In this document: piece by piece, positions 48,042-61,540 of the stretch
Numbering within the stretch: position 1 is the first letter of the stretch
Layout of the letters: each line of letters opens with the position of its first letter
Source: Anoplopoma fimbria
Taxonomy: Eukaryota; Chordata; Actinopteri; Perciformes; Anoplopomatidae
DNA length: 64,000 nt
Assembly: GCF_027596085.1 (NCBI RefSeq)
Contig: NC_072451.1
Location: 10,865,098 to 10,929,097, forward strand
Direction of reading: 5' to 3'
Notes under the pieces: model-generated
Database searches by the model: none
Told to the model about the DNA's origin: nothing
The model's input: the letters and a program-made list of their open reading frames with translations, nothing else
Program-made: the position numbers and the translations under genes

Positions 48042-48114
48042 GCTCACTGTGTGAAGTGTTTAGGGAATGTGAACATGGTTTAGGTAAATTGCCTAAAACG
48101 ATAGGAAAAAACTG
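48042..48114 (-). repeat. Right terminal inverted repeat of the mariner-type element
   Basis: Inverted counterpart of 45221-45293, followed by the TA duplication at 48115-48116. Confidence 0.88.
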
Positions 48115-48558
48115 TAACCTTTTTTTGTTACCAGATTCTTGTGCATTTGAAGAGCGCATAAATATGTTTCACTTTCAGTTTAGTACCCCCTCAGAATGAC
48201 TGTCTGACACTAAGACAAAGAAGTGTAAATATTCTAAATATAGCATATACTTTAAAGGATACTGTTTTATGTAGGTGGGCCTTTCTTTCAGGTGGTTAGA
48301 ATACGTTTTGCTGCTGCCCCCATCCAGCAGTATATTTCTTTGCCCCTGTGCCTGTACTCCTGCCCGTTTCTTCAAAATTAGGGCATCCTGACGGCCATCT
48401 ACAGTAGGAATTTCACTGACTATGGAAAAGTACCTCATACAACACCATTTCGAAACACCTAAACTATCCTTTAAACTAATTTAGAGGTTGAGGGGGAAAG
48501 ATCCAAGTTGGTGTTAAAATGTTTCATTTTGATTGTTTATGGTTTTTGGGGTGGTTGC

Positions 48559-48716
48559 TTGCACTGTGAATGGTTGTCTGTCTCTATGTGTCAGCCAAGC
48601 TATAGTCTGGAGACCTGTCCAGGGTGAACCCTGCCTTCGCCCAATGACAGCTGGGATCTTCTCCAGCCTCCCCGCGACCCTTAACAGGATAAGCAGTTAA
48701 AGATAATGGATCGATG
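48559..48716 (+). mobile_element. SINE fragment (3' half)
   Basis: GAATGGTTGTCTGTCTCTATGTGTCAGCC, ACCTGTCCAGGGTG, CTTCGCCCAATGACAGCTGGGAT and CCCCGCGACCCTTAACAGGATAAGC match the 3' half of the SINE at 49203. It ends in GATAATGGATCGATGGATG. Confidence 0.85.
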
Positions 48717-49193
48717 GATGTTTGTGATGATTCGAGTTTCCACCAGGCTGTCAGTTTCCTCTTATTGTTAATGTCTTGAAACATTGATGTAGTTTGAGTG
48801 GACCTAGAATGGACCAGAATATTTCAGTAAGGTAATCAGAGGCTACAACCTCAGATCTTGCTAGCAAATTGTTTACTTCATTCCCACAACTAGGCCCATT
48901 TTTTGTGAAAGCACTTTTAAAAATGTTGGTCCCTAATCTTGGTGTGAGTAATAAATAGATGTTGACTTGGTTAATTCAAAAGCATGCAAGATTATAGAAA
49001 CAGGATTAAGGATCATTGGAGTACTGAATGTATGTGTTCAGTCACTGAATTAAATTCTTTGGTTGCTGCAATTTGCTGGTACATTTTATGTCTCTAGTCT
49101 CTTTTACGTGACATTTTTATGATGTTGTTTTAAGCTTCTGTTTTCTTTTTCAATTCTGTTGTCTGTGTTTATATGAAAATAAACTTTTAAGAT
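48717..49193. other. No gene recognised
   Basis: AT-rich sequence between two SINE copies. Nothing else seen. Confidence 0.5.
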
Positions 49194-49202
49194 ACTATCT
49201 TG

Positions 49203-49565
49203 GGGCTGCACGGTGGCGTAGTGGTTAGAACGGGCACCTCACAGCAAGAGGGGCCCGGGTTCATTTCCCGGACCAGACGGCCTTCTGTGTGGAGTTTGCA
49301 TGTTCTCCCCGTGTCAGCGTGGGTTCTCTCCGGGTTCTCCGGCTTCCTCCCACAGTCCAAAGACATGCACCTTAGGTTATTTGATGACTCTAAATTGCCC
49401 GTAGGTGTGAATGTGAGCGTGAGTGGTTGTTTGTCTCTATATGTCAGCCCTGTGATAGGCTGGCGACCTGTCCAGGGTGTACCATGCCCTTCGCCCATTG
49501 ACAGCTGAGATCGGCTCCAGCATCCCCGCGACCCTTAACTGGATAAGCGGTTACGGAAGATGATG
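49203..49565 (+). mobile_element. Complete tRNA-derived SINE
   Basis: 363 bases flanked by the 9-bp duplication actatcttg (49194-49202 and 49566-49574). The head has a pol III A box (tggcgtagtgg, 49214-49224) and B box (gggttcatttccc, 49257-49269) in tRNA spacing, as this class is transcribed by RNA polymerase III. The body (GGAGTTTGCATGTTCTCCCC, TCCTCCCACAGTCCAAAGAC) is shared with the fragments at 1520, 11365 and 48559. The tail CCCCGCGACCC...GGATAAGCGG...GATGATGA resembles the 3' tail of the LINEs at 2889 and 22380. Confidence 0.9.
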
Positions 49566-49574
49566 ACTATCTTG

Positions 49575-50806
49575 ACCATGACGCCCTCATAAAAGAGATT
49601 CCAAATCTCTATAGGATTATACTGGATAAAGGAAGGCTGAAAAAAAGGCTACTATACATTTGTATTTGTAAATTCACTTATGTGCATTAGTGAGCTTACC
49701 TGTGTTTTAAAAGGGAGAGGATGGAGGTGAGGATATTTGGTGGGAAAAGTACTTACTGAATATTCTTTAGGTGTCCCCGTGTGGAGTTGTAGGTATTAGC
49801 TTGTGATAAAATGTGGAAGAGCTCTATAGACTGCTTACACAAGGAAGGACTGATGACGTGTGTCAATGTTCAGACAATGTTCACCTAATGCCAAAATATT
49901 ACCACAACTAGCCATTCATATGGTACTTTACAGGCTTGAAGTGGCTTTAATAAAATATAGGATGTGAAAACAAGCTCACCAATGTAACAGGACGTGTCAT
50001 TTTTTCAATTTACTTATTGGTTACTTGTAATGGATTTATGAGATGTGAGTGCCTGTTTGATGTTTGCTAGCAGAGATGTGTTGCTGCTGCCTTTGTCTGC
50101 CATGTGTGTCAGTTAATCAGTGTGGCAGTCTACGTGTTGGTAGCCCTTATTTACACTGAGCAAGTGGATATAGTTTTTTGTCATATTGGTTCGAACATAT
50201 GAATGATGTTACATGATTAAACATTTTAATTGGAACTCAAAAATGTTTTTCTGTGCTAACACTTTATAATGCCCTCATGAAGCGTTTTCTAAAGTGTATA
50301 AACAACAGCCGTCGTGTCAGCAGAACACTTAATCAGCCCGACAGTCGGTGTTTACGACTTACAGCCTGCACCTCATATTTCTTTATGTCATGAAAAATGA
50401 GCACAGAGGGGGGGTTCATATTTCAGCTTGGAGTTTTATAAGACACAGGGAACAGGTGTTCATTACCGCTGTGTTCCATCAGCAGCGCAGTCAGTGATTA
50501 TTCCACGGAAAAGGAAAGTACGTTGCACTGATTCAAGGTCTGTAACGACTCCAGACTATACGAAGAAGATGGAACTCTAATCGCTGTCAAACTCGTACCC
50601 TTAAGCTGCAGGCTGTGCCATCTGTCTTTCGGTCATGCAACTCTGGCTGCAAACAGAATGAAAGGTGGTAGGCAGGTAATAGCTCCTCGTTATCCTTTCA
50701 GTGTCTCAACTCCTCAAGTTTGACAACAACAGCTTGTACCCTCCTGACGCCTCTGAACAGCTGGTTAGCTACCTAACACGCTGCCGTCCCAGGTCCTGCC
50801 CTTCAC

Positions 50807-50808
<2 letters not shown>
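49575..50808. other. No gene recognised
   Basis: Only short frames. 50260-50400 looks composition-balanced and might be a conserved non-coding element; no other support. Confidence 0.45.

Positions 50809-50877
<69 letters not shown>
50809..50877 (+). repeat. (CA)n microsatellite
   Basis: About 34 CA units. Confidence 0.97.
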
Positions 50878-50879
<2 letters not shown>

Positions 50880-51222
50880 TGACTGCTGCTGATAATATAC
50901 TGCTTTTTCTGTGATCCATACCACTCATACAAATTTGGACACAACAATGTTGACATTTTTGAGGATGATGAATAATTTAATTTGCTAAGTGATGACTGGT
51001 GCTGTAAAATGTTCTGTGGCTGTCCAGCAGAGCAGAGTGTTATATGTGAGTTTCTGGTGGTAACATGCATCTGTTTCTGAATATCTTCTCTGTATATGTA
51101 AAACTGCTTTCAGATGTGGAAGTGGTCTCAGCCCACATTGGAATCAGATCCAGCCAGGTGTAAATGCAATCCTTACTGTGAGGCCTCCTGACTGCCGAGT
51201 TTCACTTGCATAGTTTACTCTA

Positions 51223-51247
51223 ATATATATATATATATATATATATA
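51223..51247 (+). repeat. (AT)n microsatellite
   Basis: About 12 AT units shortly before a (TG)n run. Confidence 0.9.
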
Positions 51248-51288
51248 CACCCACAGGTTGCCACTGTGACAACAGGACTACCTGTGAC

Positions 51289-52480
<1,192 letters not shown>

Positions 52481-52493
52481 CACAAACACACAC

Positions 52494-52537
<44 letters not shown>
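52481..52537 (+). repeat. (AC)n microsatellite
   Basis: About 28 AC units with small interruptions near the start, followed by a short GTGTGTGTG that could fold back on it. Confidence 0.93.
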
Positions 52538-52538
<1 letters not shown>

Positions 52539-52796
52539 GTGTGTGTTGAGTGAAGCTACAAAAGTCACACACTTAAAAAGTAGAACATTTCAACTGTACA
52601 TATACTTGCAGGTGTCGCGTTGTGGTGCCCAGTGTGGTGCATCAGTGTAAAGCTGATGCTCTGAGGTGTCAAACGGATTAGCAAACTAACACACACTACC
52701 TGCAACGCATGTGTTTGTGTATACCATAGACTGAATGTAAGAAGTGGCGTCACCCATTGGTTTGTAAACTGCTGTTTTCAAGCCTTGAGTGTCACA

Positions 52797-53012
52797 TGTC
52801 GGCCCCTGTATAAGTTAGTTTTCAGATTTTTCCGTCTCATTTCCTGTTTTATTTCCTGTGATCTCTCGTTTCATCACTCTCTGCCCCTTGTGCGTCTCCT
52901 GCCTGTGTGATTACCTGCCTCGCCTTGATTGGCTTCACATGCTCCTGATTTTTCTTCCTCCCCGTATATTTAGTCTGTGTTCTCCGCTTTGCCAGTGGTT
53001 GTGCGACAGGCC
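52797..53012 (+). mobile_element. LTR-like fragment
   Basis: The segment from TGTCGGCCCCTG to TTGTGCGACA has inverted TGTCG/CGACA ends. Its pyrimidine-rich body and a TATA-like gtatatttag near 52963 resemble fish LTR U3 regions. No polyadenylation signal or target duplication is seen. Confidence 0.3.
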
Positions 53013-56000
53013 CAGGATGATTGCCTGGATTAGAGCTAAACTAACCTTGGAAGTTCCCCAGGAAGGTTGCCAAACAACAGGAAATTAGAGTGCTGTGCCC
53101 ACATTTACAGGGACTTGCCTCCATCTAAAAGTCCTGGTTGAAGCTATTGCTCTGATTGAGGTTTTCGAACACTTGGACTGTCTGTTACATAAATGAAATT
53201 GATGGTGCTGTTGGATTGCGGCTAGACCACATTGTTAATACAATTTTGTACAGAAAGGTTCAATTGCAGTGAAAAATTCTTTTTTGAAAAGTTATATGCC
53301 AACAAATATGGATTGGTGCAGAATATTTTCATTGGATAAATACACAAAACAATGTGAATTTTGGTTTATTTTCAATAAACTTTGACTTTTGAGTCAATTA
53401 TAGATGTGTTTGACAGTGGGGGGAGAGAAGGTGCACTGTTGCACATTCATTAATAGTAATAATTTCAATGGCAATGCTATGTATAAAGGTTTCTGGCTGA
53501 GAAATACTAGGTACAGCCCTATGAGCCACAAAACACTATTTTGAATTTTAAAAAAGGAGACCAACCAGCCTATTATTTCATTTTCAGACATTTAAATTGC
53601 TGTGCTCTGTGTCAACACCCAAAGATCTGTCTTAACAATATATTCTGATTGTGCATTTTTTCTTACACGATAATGTGGCCTTTAAGAAATAAGTTAATAC
53701 TTTGATGAACATACATTTGTCTGAAGGAATAATAATCCTGTAAGAGAACATACACATAAGCAGCACACTAGTGATGCACAGGACAGCTCCTAGCTGTAGC
53801 AGCACCCATCAGCAGGATCAGCACCTTGGAGAGCCACTCTCACTACTACACGTCTGTATTTGATTAACATTAGAAAGGCTATGGGCCAAGAGGAGGCTGA
53901 CTCTGTGTTTCCACGGACAATGCTTGGTGATCAAACAAATGTGTAACAATATGTATGATATATTATAATATATATATGAATATATATATATAATCATGTA
54001 CTGTATACATAATAATATATCTTATAATTGAAATATATTTTATATAAAAAGCTTCTAAAGAGCAACCAATAGAAAAGCTGTTTAGTGAGTCTGATTTCTT
54101 AAAGACCATGGAGTGCTATACCATGTCTGTTTGTAGTTGCTTTGTGTCCCTCTGAAGTTTTTTAATGTAGATGTTTTAAATCCCGTTGTGGTCATGTTTA
54201 TTCTCTGTAGAGGCTTTATGTCTCTTTGTGGTCGATTTATATTTATTTGTAGTCATTTTGTGACTGCTCCTGGTTGGCAGTGTCTCTTTGAGGGACAGTT
54301 TGTAGGTGAAGGCCAGAGGTACCCTGACACTATGGGCCCCAGGGCCAGTGTCTGGTAGGCCTGTTCAGTATCCATCCATCCAACTTATGCTACCTTTTCC
54401 TTACACAATGATTCAGTCTAGTAATATTCGTCATGTCGGAACTGCATGTTTGTGAATGAATGAGATTTTAAATAAAAATACTGAAGCCTGAGGGCCACAG
54501 GCGATGGCAACAGCACAAACTTCAAACGCTGTGTTAGGTACTTAAAGATTGATTGTTCTGTTGTAAGGTCGAGCCTCTTTCAACCTGCAGTTTCTTTACT
54601 GACTACAGGTCATTAGCTTTCAGGCTGAGTTGATACTTATAATCTATTCATCATTCTGCTCTCACAGTACTTCCTTTGCCACTGGCTACCTCACAGCATA
54701 ACAGACCCGGCTCTGTGCTCACCAGCTGGCAGACTGTTCTTTTCCTCCTATTTTCTTTCTTTATATCTAACAGACTTTCATTGTCTTCCAGATGTTGCCT
54801 TGATCTCAGCGGTTCTCCCTGACCTCACAGTGGGAACTACAAGCTGGTAGCATGGTGATGTGTAGCCCTCTGAGAGACTGCAGAAAGCACGGTAATGAGG
54901 GCTGAAATGAGAGGCAGAGAGAAATCTTTGTCAACGATGAAAAAATTGTTGTTACAGGGGAGGAAGGCACATTTCAAAAGACAGAAAAGACGGCAAACAC
55001 ATATGCAAGCAGGACAGAAACAGATGGAGAAAGCTGGAGCAGCAAAAGTGGGTCAATGGTTGTGATGGATGAACATGACAGTCTGTGTCTTAAAACAGCT
55101 ATTTTGAATCAAATGCATATGGTGTGTATTATATATTAATTTGTCGTATGAAAATGTTTTATTTATTTTTACTTTCACAGCATCCATATCTCTCCAATAC
55201 CTGACTCCTGAGCTGGTTCTGAATCAGTGTTTTTCTTTTCCTCCGTCATAGCTTACTTGACACTCAAAAAAATGTAAAATTGTCAAGAATGAACATGTTA
55301 AAGAGCAATTTAGCGGAAAAGCTCAGTAATTATAAATGTAGGAGGTATATGGGATTTCTGACAGCTACCGTAAACCTGACAGTAGAGGAGATGGATCCGA
55401 AGACAGCTGCCATGTCTCAAGCTCCTCCCCAAATATTCTTTTTTTTTGTGTACATTTTCTTGTTGTTTATTTTATTATTTGTTTTTTACTTTTCCGCAAC
55501 ATGCAAACCACACAAGCGAGCCCTCTAAATGATAGAGAACAACTTCTGCACATTGGATTGTTGGTTGACGGCAATTTTTCATGACAACCGACAAACAATG
55601 GTGAACTTCCATGACATAGATCACCTGTAACTGTACATGTAATACAAAGGGGACAAAGGAAACGAGGGCTGGGTTCCTTGTCAGGATGAGTAAAAAAAGA
55701 AAATCAGCCTCTTCTACCCACTTCTCTTCTGGCAAGTGCTCACTGGATGAACTCAGGAGCAGCGACCATGGTGTCTCGCAAAATGCAGCTTCAGGCTCAG
55801 GGTGAGCTAAACTGTGTCGTCGTTCAAGGGTTTTTTCCTTTGTATGAACTGATCTACAGGTAAGAAATCACCTTAAAACACATGAGTACAAGAAATCCAG
55901 GTCTGTGCTCCAGGCAGCTATTAGTGCGACATTAAAGGCAAAACACCAGAAACCTGTGTGCTGGACTGATGTCGGCGTGTCCTTGGGCCAGACACCCCAA

Positions 56001-59000
56001 CTTGCTCCCTTAGGCTGTGCATGCACTGTGTTAATGGGTATTAATGTTAGAGAGTCCTAAAGGGCAGGTGGCAGTGTATGAATGGTTGTGAATGGGTGAA
56101 TGATATGTAGTGTAAAAGTGCTTTGAGTGGCCAAAAGAATAGAAAAGCATTATATACAAGTACAAATGCAGAAAAGAGTGATGAGGATGCAACAGGTAAT
56201 GATCCAACGAATCAATGCTCTAGCACTTGACTTGACTTTAAGTCCAAAAACAGGCATCCCCTGGAAAGTGGACGAGAGCAGGAGGCAGCAGCAGTGGACG
56301 TTGAAAAAGACGGCAGTCAAGACAGACAGTTTTCAGCAGCCTTCACAGAATGATCAACTCCCTGAAACCAGGTAAATCCTGTTAGAGCGGATATGTAGGC
56401 TGTTGTAGTTTGCAGACCTCAATTGGATTTATTCATGTATTTGAAAAATATATATTTATTTGGAAATGTGCGTCTATCTGCATTGTGTTCTATCCTTCGT
56501 TCTTTTAATAGCTGCCTGTGAAACACTTTGCTGCTCGTTTTAATATGTGTTATATAAATAAGCTTTATTATTTTCAACCGCACAAGACATGTTTTTTAGA
56601 TTAAACCTAGCATTGCACAACATGATACTGATAGCCAACAATTAGGCATTAAGTATAACAGTTAAACAGAAATCCGGATTTTCTACAAAACGTGATGTTT
56701 GTTGTTAAAACTAAGCGCCAAATAGCTCTTTCATTTGGCAACAGCCAGGTTAGGGTGTGGGTTATTAGACACAGGTGGGATCTATAAGGGGCGGGCAGAC
56801 AATCACAGTGGCGGGAAAATACACAAAGGCAGGAAGTGAAGTGATCTGGTACGAGAGGAGAGGTAAGTAACACAAAATAAATAAGGAAAACGTAACTAGG
56901 TAGACAGGACGAGACAGTGTGACAATGAAAGGGTAAACAGAGACAAAAAAATGAACCACAGGTGTGTTGGAAATCAGGAACTTCAAAGCAGAAGTAAAAC
57001 AGAACATCATCAGTAAATTTCAAATAACAGGCCAAGAAATATTGATCGTTGGAGCTTTAATGGAGGTCTGATGAATCAATTGACTTCTGAGACCTTCAAC
57101 AATACTGACACAGGCCTTTGCACATCATGTGTACTGTATTTTGTTCTCAATCTGTTTAACTACCAGTAAACCTAAGAATATGTATTAAAATTGACAGAAA
57201 TAGTGACATTTAAATTTGTTTACTGCAAAGTAGGTCCTCTCCCTGCTTAATCAATAATTCAAATCCACTGTGTGCACATATGTGTGAGTTTATAAAAACC
57301 TCCTGCCACAATAATTGTGTATATTGTATTTTGTATACAGACAGTAAGAGCTAAGATACTATGAGCAACTAATATGCTGCAGTCCTGTGCTGAGAGGTGG
57401 GAAGTTTAGAATCAAGTTGAAAATGTGGGAATGTGGGTGGAAGAGTTAGTTATCTGGCTCACAGTCCTGCAGCAAACACACCGTCACGAAAAACTTTTCC
57501 ATCGCCACCCTCAGAATAACTCATGCATGCTGCAGTCGCCTGATATTGGCTGGACCCTCTACATGCTAATGTACCAGCTTAGTCCCATTCTAAGCTCTAA
57601 ATGCAGTACTTTCCCCCGATGCCGGGCACCTGAACACCATGTGGACAGTGTTTGGAGAAAGCTGATGGAAGCATCACAGGACTTAGGGGAAAATAAATCT
57701 CTCCTCCGCACTGTTAGATAGCATGAATCCACTTCACTCCAGGAGTTATTTTGTGTGTATTATACATTATCAAACTGCCTTGTACTACTTTAATTAATAA
57801 CTTGACCTGAGTTTCCTGTCAACAACAAGATGGTGTGTGAACTCAATGCCTCCAAAGCTGTGAGTTATAGTTGTAGGTAAGGGGACAAAAGCAATAGGGA
57901 TAACGCTGCAAGATAAAGAAAATGTCACCCACCTTAAAATCATGCTTTAGTGATTCAGGTTAGAGGTTTTGCAACTTTGACTGTGCCTTTTACTTCACTT
58001 TGAGAAAGATTCTTCCGTGTTTTACTTCAACGTATCCTTATACAACTGTTCAGATGATATCTTATGAGAAGTTACTCCTACAACATGCATACAGTCTTTT
58101 TAAAATAAAATACAGTCTTCACAGGATACTGCTCAGTTGAGTTTAGGAAAGGGATTGTAAAATACTAAGCTAGGTTTGGGAAAGATTGTCATTTGGGTTA
58201 AAATAACAACTGAAGTGGCATAACTACATTATGCAAGTTAAGTGACGAATGAATCAACGATGACTTCTCGTTTCACACAGGTAACAGACAGACATCTCCT
58301 GGCTGAAAATATCTGGTTGTCGGAAGCTTACATCTTTTGTCTGCCCTTAGTGTGCTTTTGTGGTCTTTGTACTTCTTCGTTCATGATTAAGTGGATATCT
58401 ACGTATTATGGCGCATATTTGTTCGTAGTTATAGCTAAGAATGAGACCAGCCTGTTCACTTTGTGTGTGAGGTGTTGAGGGAGGGGGTAGTGGGTATGCC
58501 TTTACGTTCATCTTGGGTACATCTTAATTCCCCATCAAAAGATGCCTTATAACAAAGACAAATTACATGCTCCGCCAATGGTTCAAAATAACATACATTT
58601 CCTGTCTCCTAAGTGGGCGCATCAATGGCGTATTCACCTGGAATATTTTCACTGCTTTATCTCGCCTTCAGACAGCACTTTCAGTCAGGGAGATGAACTG
58701 AAACTTATCTATGCTCTCTTCAAAGGCACCATTCTACTTTACGACAGTGTTCATGTTAAACAATAAATGGTCACAACAGAATGATGAAGACCTCCAGCTG
58801 TGATGGAAAGTGAGCAGCATTACCTTTTTTTCCAGAAAGGAACCTCACCAAACAAAAGTCACTAGTGTACTGTATGCTGCTAAACCTGCTCAGCCAATAT
58901 GTAAAAACTAGTTATCTGCCTCTGCTTTCATAGTGTTAAACTGGTGTGCACTGGTCCACAGGCTTGGTGTGGTGATCCTTCAACAGATGTGTAATGAATA

Positions 59001-59790
59001 TTCTAGCAGTCAAAGACAAAGATTTTGGAGGGTAGTAGGTTCGCAGGTCTTACCTACTCAAGTGTGATTTATGTTTGCCACACCATGTACATGTTTGATG
59101 TCCGTGCACATCAAATATTTTTGGAATATGTGGAGGAAATGGAGAACTTTGAGGAGCTTTGAGAATGTCGGTCTGCTGCAAGGAGAATACCAGCATGAGT
59201 ATAAAAGACCCAAACGTTTACTTTGTCACAATTCCACATCAGCTCATGTCTGTGCAACTGTCCTTGCAGAAAGTATACTAGAGGCCTCATATCGTCCACA
59301 GTAATTAACTTTGAACGGGTCCAAGCAAATATTTGCAGCTTGCAAGAATAATTTTATTTTCACAAGCTTTGCTTTGTTTGAAAATCATTATAACAGATGC
59401 TTTAAACTTTCTGACTCACAGGAATGTTTCTGCAGAGCTGTCAGCTGTTACCTTCAATCAATTGTCTGATCTGCATTCGGTCTGTGTCCTTTGAACACTG
59501 AAGGAAGTGGAGATGGTTTAAGTAATAATCCCCTGATTTCAAAGCTGTCTTGTCAAAATCACTTGAATCTTTCATTAGTAACCAGCTTAAGGCTTTTTTT
59601 ACCAGCACCTTCGTGTTCAACCCGGAGCAGTCGGGCTTCAACAACCATGACACAGTTTCATCATTTGTATTGAATGACATTCTATCTGCTGTGGACGAGA
59701 CATGTTACAGTAATTTTTGTTGCAGTTGGTCTTAGTGCTCACAGATGGTTTAGTAATTGGTAATCCAATCGTATATCAACAATTGAAGGA
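53013..59790. other. Long stretch without a recognised gene
   Basis: AT-rich non-coding sequence. It holds an (AT)-rich patch near 53950-54050 and a repeat-like G/A-rich segment at 56760-56900. Open frames stay below about 130 codons and none shows a domain. Confidence 0.5.
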
Positions 59791-59795
59791 ATGAT

Positions 59796-60347
59796 TGTCA
59801 CAGTCACGCCTGTTCACTCTTCCTGCACTCTGTCTATTTCTCTCAGCTCACAGCCCAGCCCCCGCTCTCTTACCACACTCTCCCTCACTCACCTAATCAG
59901 CCTCATGCAGTGCACCTGTCTGCCACACCCACCTCGTCAGCACAATCACTCTCACCTGCTCACTCTGCTGCACTACTCACCTCAGTATAAATACCCCAGT
60001 CTCACACACACTCACTGCCAGATCGTTCTCCGCATTATGCCAGACCTTCCAGCGTTATTCCCCGGACTGATTTCCCGTTGCCGACCCCGCTTGTTTGGAC
60101 TTCTCCGCCTTGCCTCTGCCCCGGTAACTGACTCAGCCTTCCGTCCCTGACCACGAGATTTGCCTTTGCTCCTCTTGGTTTTTGTCTGCCTGCTCCGCTG
60201 ACGGATCAGCGCTCTCTAGAGTGGAATATCCCCCATGAGTTATCTCCTGCCTGTCTGTCTGCTGTTTGTTCGGCTTTGAATAAAGCTCCTGAACTTTACT
60301 CTGTCTCCTGGTCGTACTGCACTTGGGTCCACACACCACCCGTTACA
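59796..60347 (+). mobile_element. Solo LTR (Gypsy-like)
   Basis: 552 bases from TGTCACAGTCACGCC to CACCCGTTACA, flanked by the 5-bp duplication atgat (59791-59795 and 60348-60352). It has a TATA box (gtataaatacc, near 59983), a Cys/Pro/Leu-coding-like but non-functional transcribed region, and AATAAAG (near 60279) before the end. The internal region is gone. Confidence 0.93.
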
Positions 60348-60352
60348 ATGAT

Positions 60353-60875
60353 CGACAATTGGCTTTTCCTATGTCGATTATAACTCTCAGAACTAAGATG
60401 TCATGTCTAGAACGAAAGCGATATTCCTGGTTGAGCACTATATCTGCCCACTGAGCCACATTAATCATCAGAAGTGATGAGTAAATTTGAAATCTTTAAT
60501 TCCAAACCAGGTTGCTGTCTCTTTTCCATGGATCTGACACCCTGTATTTCTGTTCTTCATATGCTGGCTTACCAAAACAATGCTCTGCATTCTATTAGAG
60601 TGATTAACATTATGAATATGATTTACATGTGACATTACAGATAAGATATTAATGTTAAACTTAGCATGATGCTGTAATATTATCGTACAGAGACATTGAT
60701 TTTTTTTTATTTTTTTTTATTTTTTTTATAAAAGGTGGTGTTTAAAACATTTTTTTTAAATGTTTAAATATTTTAAGTGAAATGTTCACTGTCTTTTATA
60801 AATGTTACTTCACCTTAACAGGTTGCAGAAAGCTTCAAGGTTCAAAGCTATGTCAGACGCTTTGTCATGCTCAAG

Positions 60876-60907
<32 letters not shown>

Positions 60908-60990
60908 AAACTTGAATCCAAATTATATTTGAAGGTCAATAATAACTTAACAAATGATTAACAGATAATAAACTATTTGATAAAAAATGT
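60353..60990. other. No gene; T-rich and (TTA)n tracts
   Basis: T8-A repeats at 60703-60730 and (TTA)n at 60876-60905. No gene. Confidence 0.6.
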
Positions 60991-60993
60991 ACA

Positions 60994-61196
60994 GTACCAG
61001 TCAAAAGTTTGGACAAACCTTCTCATTCAATGGTTTTTCTTTATTTCTATTTTTTTCTACATTGTAGATTAATATTGAAGACATCCAAACTATGAAGGAA
61101 CACATATGGAATTATGTGGTAAACAAACAAATGCTCAACAAACCAGAATATGTTTTAGATTCTTCAAAGTAGTTGAATGAGAAGGTGTGTCCAGGT
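60994..61196 (+). mobile_element. Tc1-like transposon relic
   Basis: acagtaccagtcaaaagtttggac...ccttctcattcaatgg is the terminal repeat of a fish Tc1-like family. At 61170-61194 the complementary end (tgaatgagaaggtgtgtcca) appears, so the copy is reduced to about 200 bases: two ends and a piece of interior. No transposase remains. The right end stops before the final bases. Confidence 0.8.
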
Positions 61197-61224
61197 AATA
61201 TATATATATTTTGTTTGTTTGTTT

Positions 61225-61410
61225 GTTTTCTGGTTTGATTGGAGCGCGCTGTGTAAAGAAAAGGAGCACTGATTGGGGGGGGATGCAAAGGTATTTTCCT
61301 GCAATGTTTGCAAGAAAGGAGAATCTGCTTTGGTTCACCCGCCGCCATCCAAGAATCTGGATGTCTACCATCAATTGCCTCTCCTCTGAGGTACTTTGAC
61401 ATTTTAGCAT
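61225..61410 (-). pseudogene. hAT transposase C-terminal fragment
   Basis: The minus strand shows GWRRVNQSRFSFLANIAGKY then LCIPPQSV, matching the hAT dimerisation region pattern (W..n.srfp.La.iA..yL.iP.tS). Upstream and downstream frames are degraded. It lies beside the Tc1-like relic but is of a different superfamily. Confidence 0.6.
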
Positions 61411-61540
61411 GTGCTCCCTGCTCCAGTGTGGAAATGATCACAAGCTTGACTCTGCCATGATGGCTGCCCAGTGTTGAAATCTTTTGAGATCGGACACTCA
61501 TAAGTTGATTGTTTTCTTTCCAGAATGCCACTATTTCATC

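Larger units (their letters stand above)
45221..48114 (-). mobile_element. Complete mariner/IS630-type DNA transposon
   Basis: The ends share a perfect 20-base inverted repeat, CAGTTTTTTCCTATCGTTTT, and a weaker match extends to about 72 bases. The element is flanked by TA on both sides (45219-45220 and 48115-48116), the target duplication of the Tc1/mariner/IS630 superfamily. Length is 2894 bases. The only gene is the minus-strand transposase at 45966-47449. Intact ends, a TA duplication and an open spliced frame suggest a recent, possibly still active copy. Confidence 0.95.

Noticed and set aside
48175..48438. Minus-strand frame after an acceptor-like AG
   Set aside because: Short, no recognised domain, and the reading fades into AT-rich sequence.
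49203..49280. Functional tRNA gene
   Set aside because: A and B boxes are present but no cloverleaf or acceptor stem; it is the head of a SINE.
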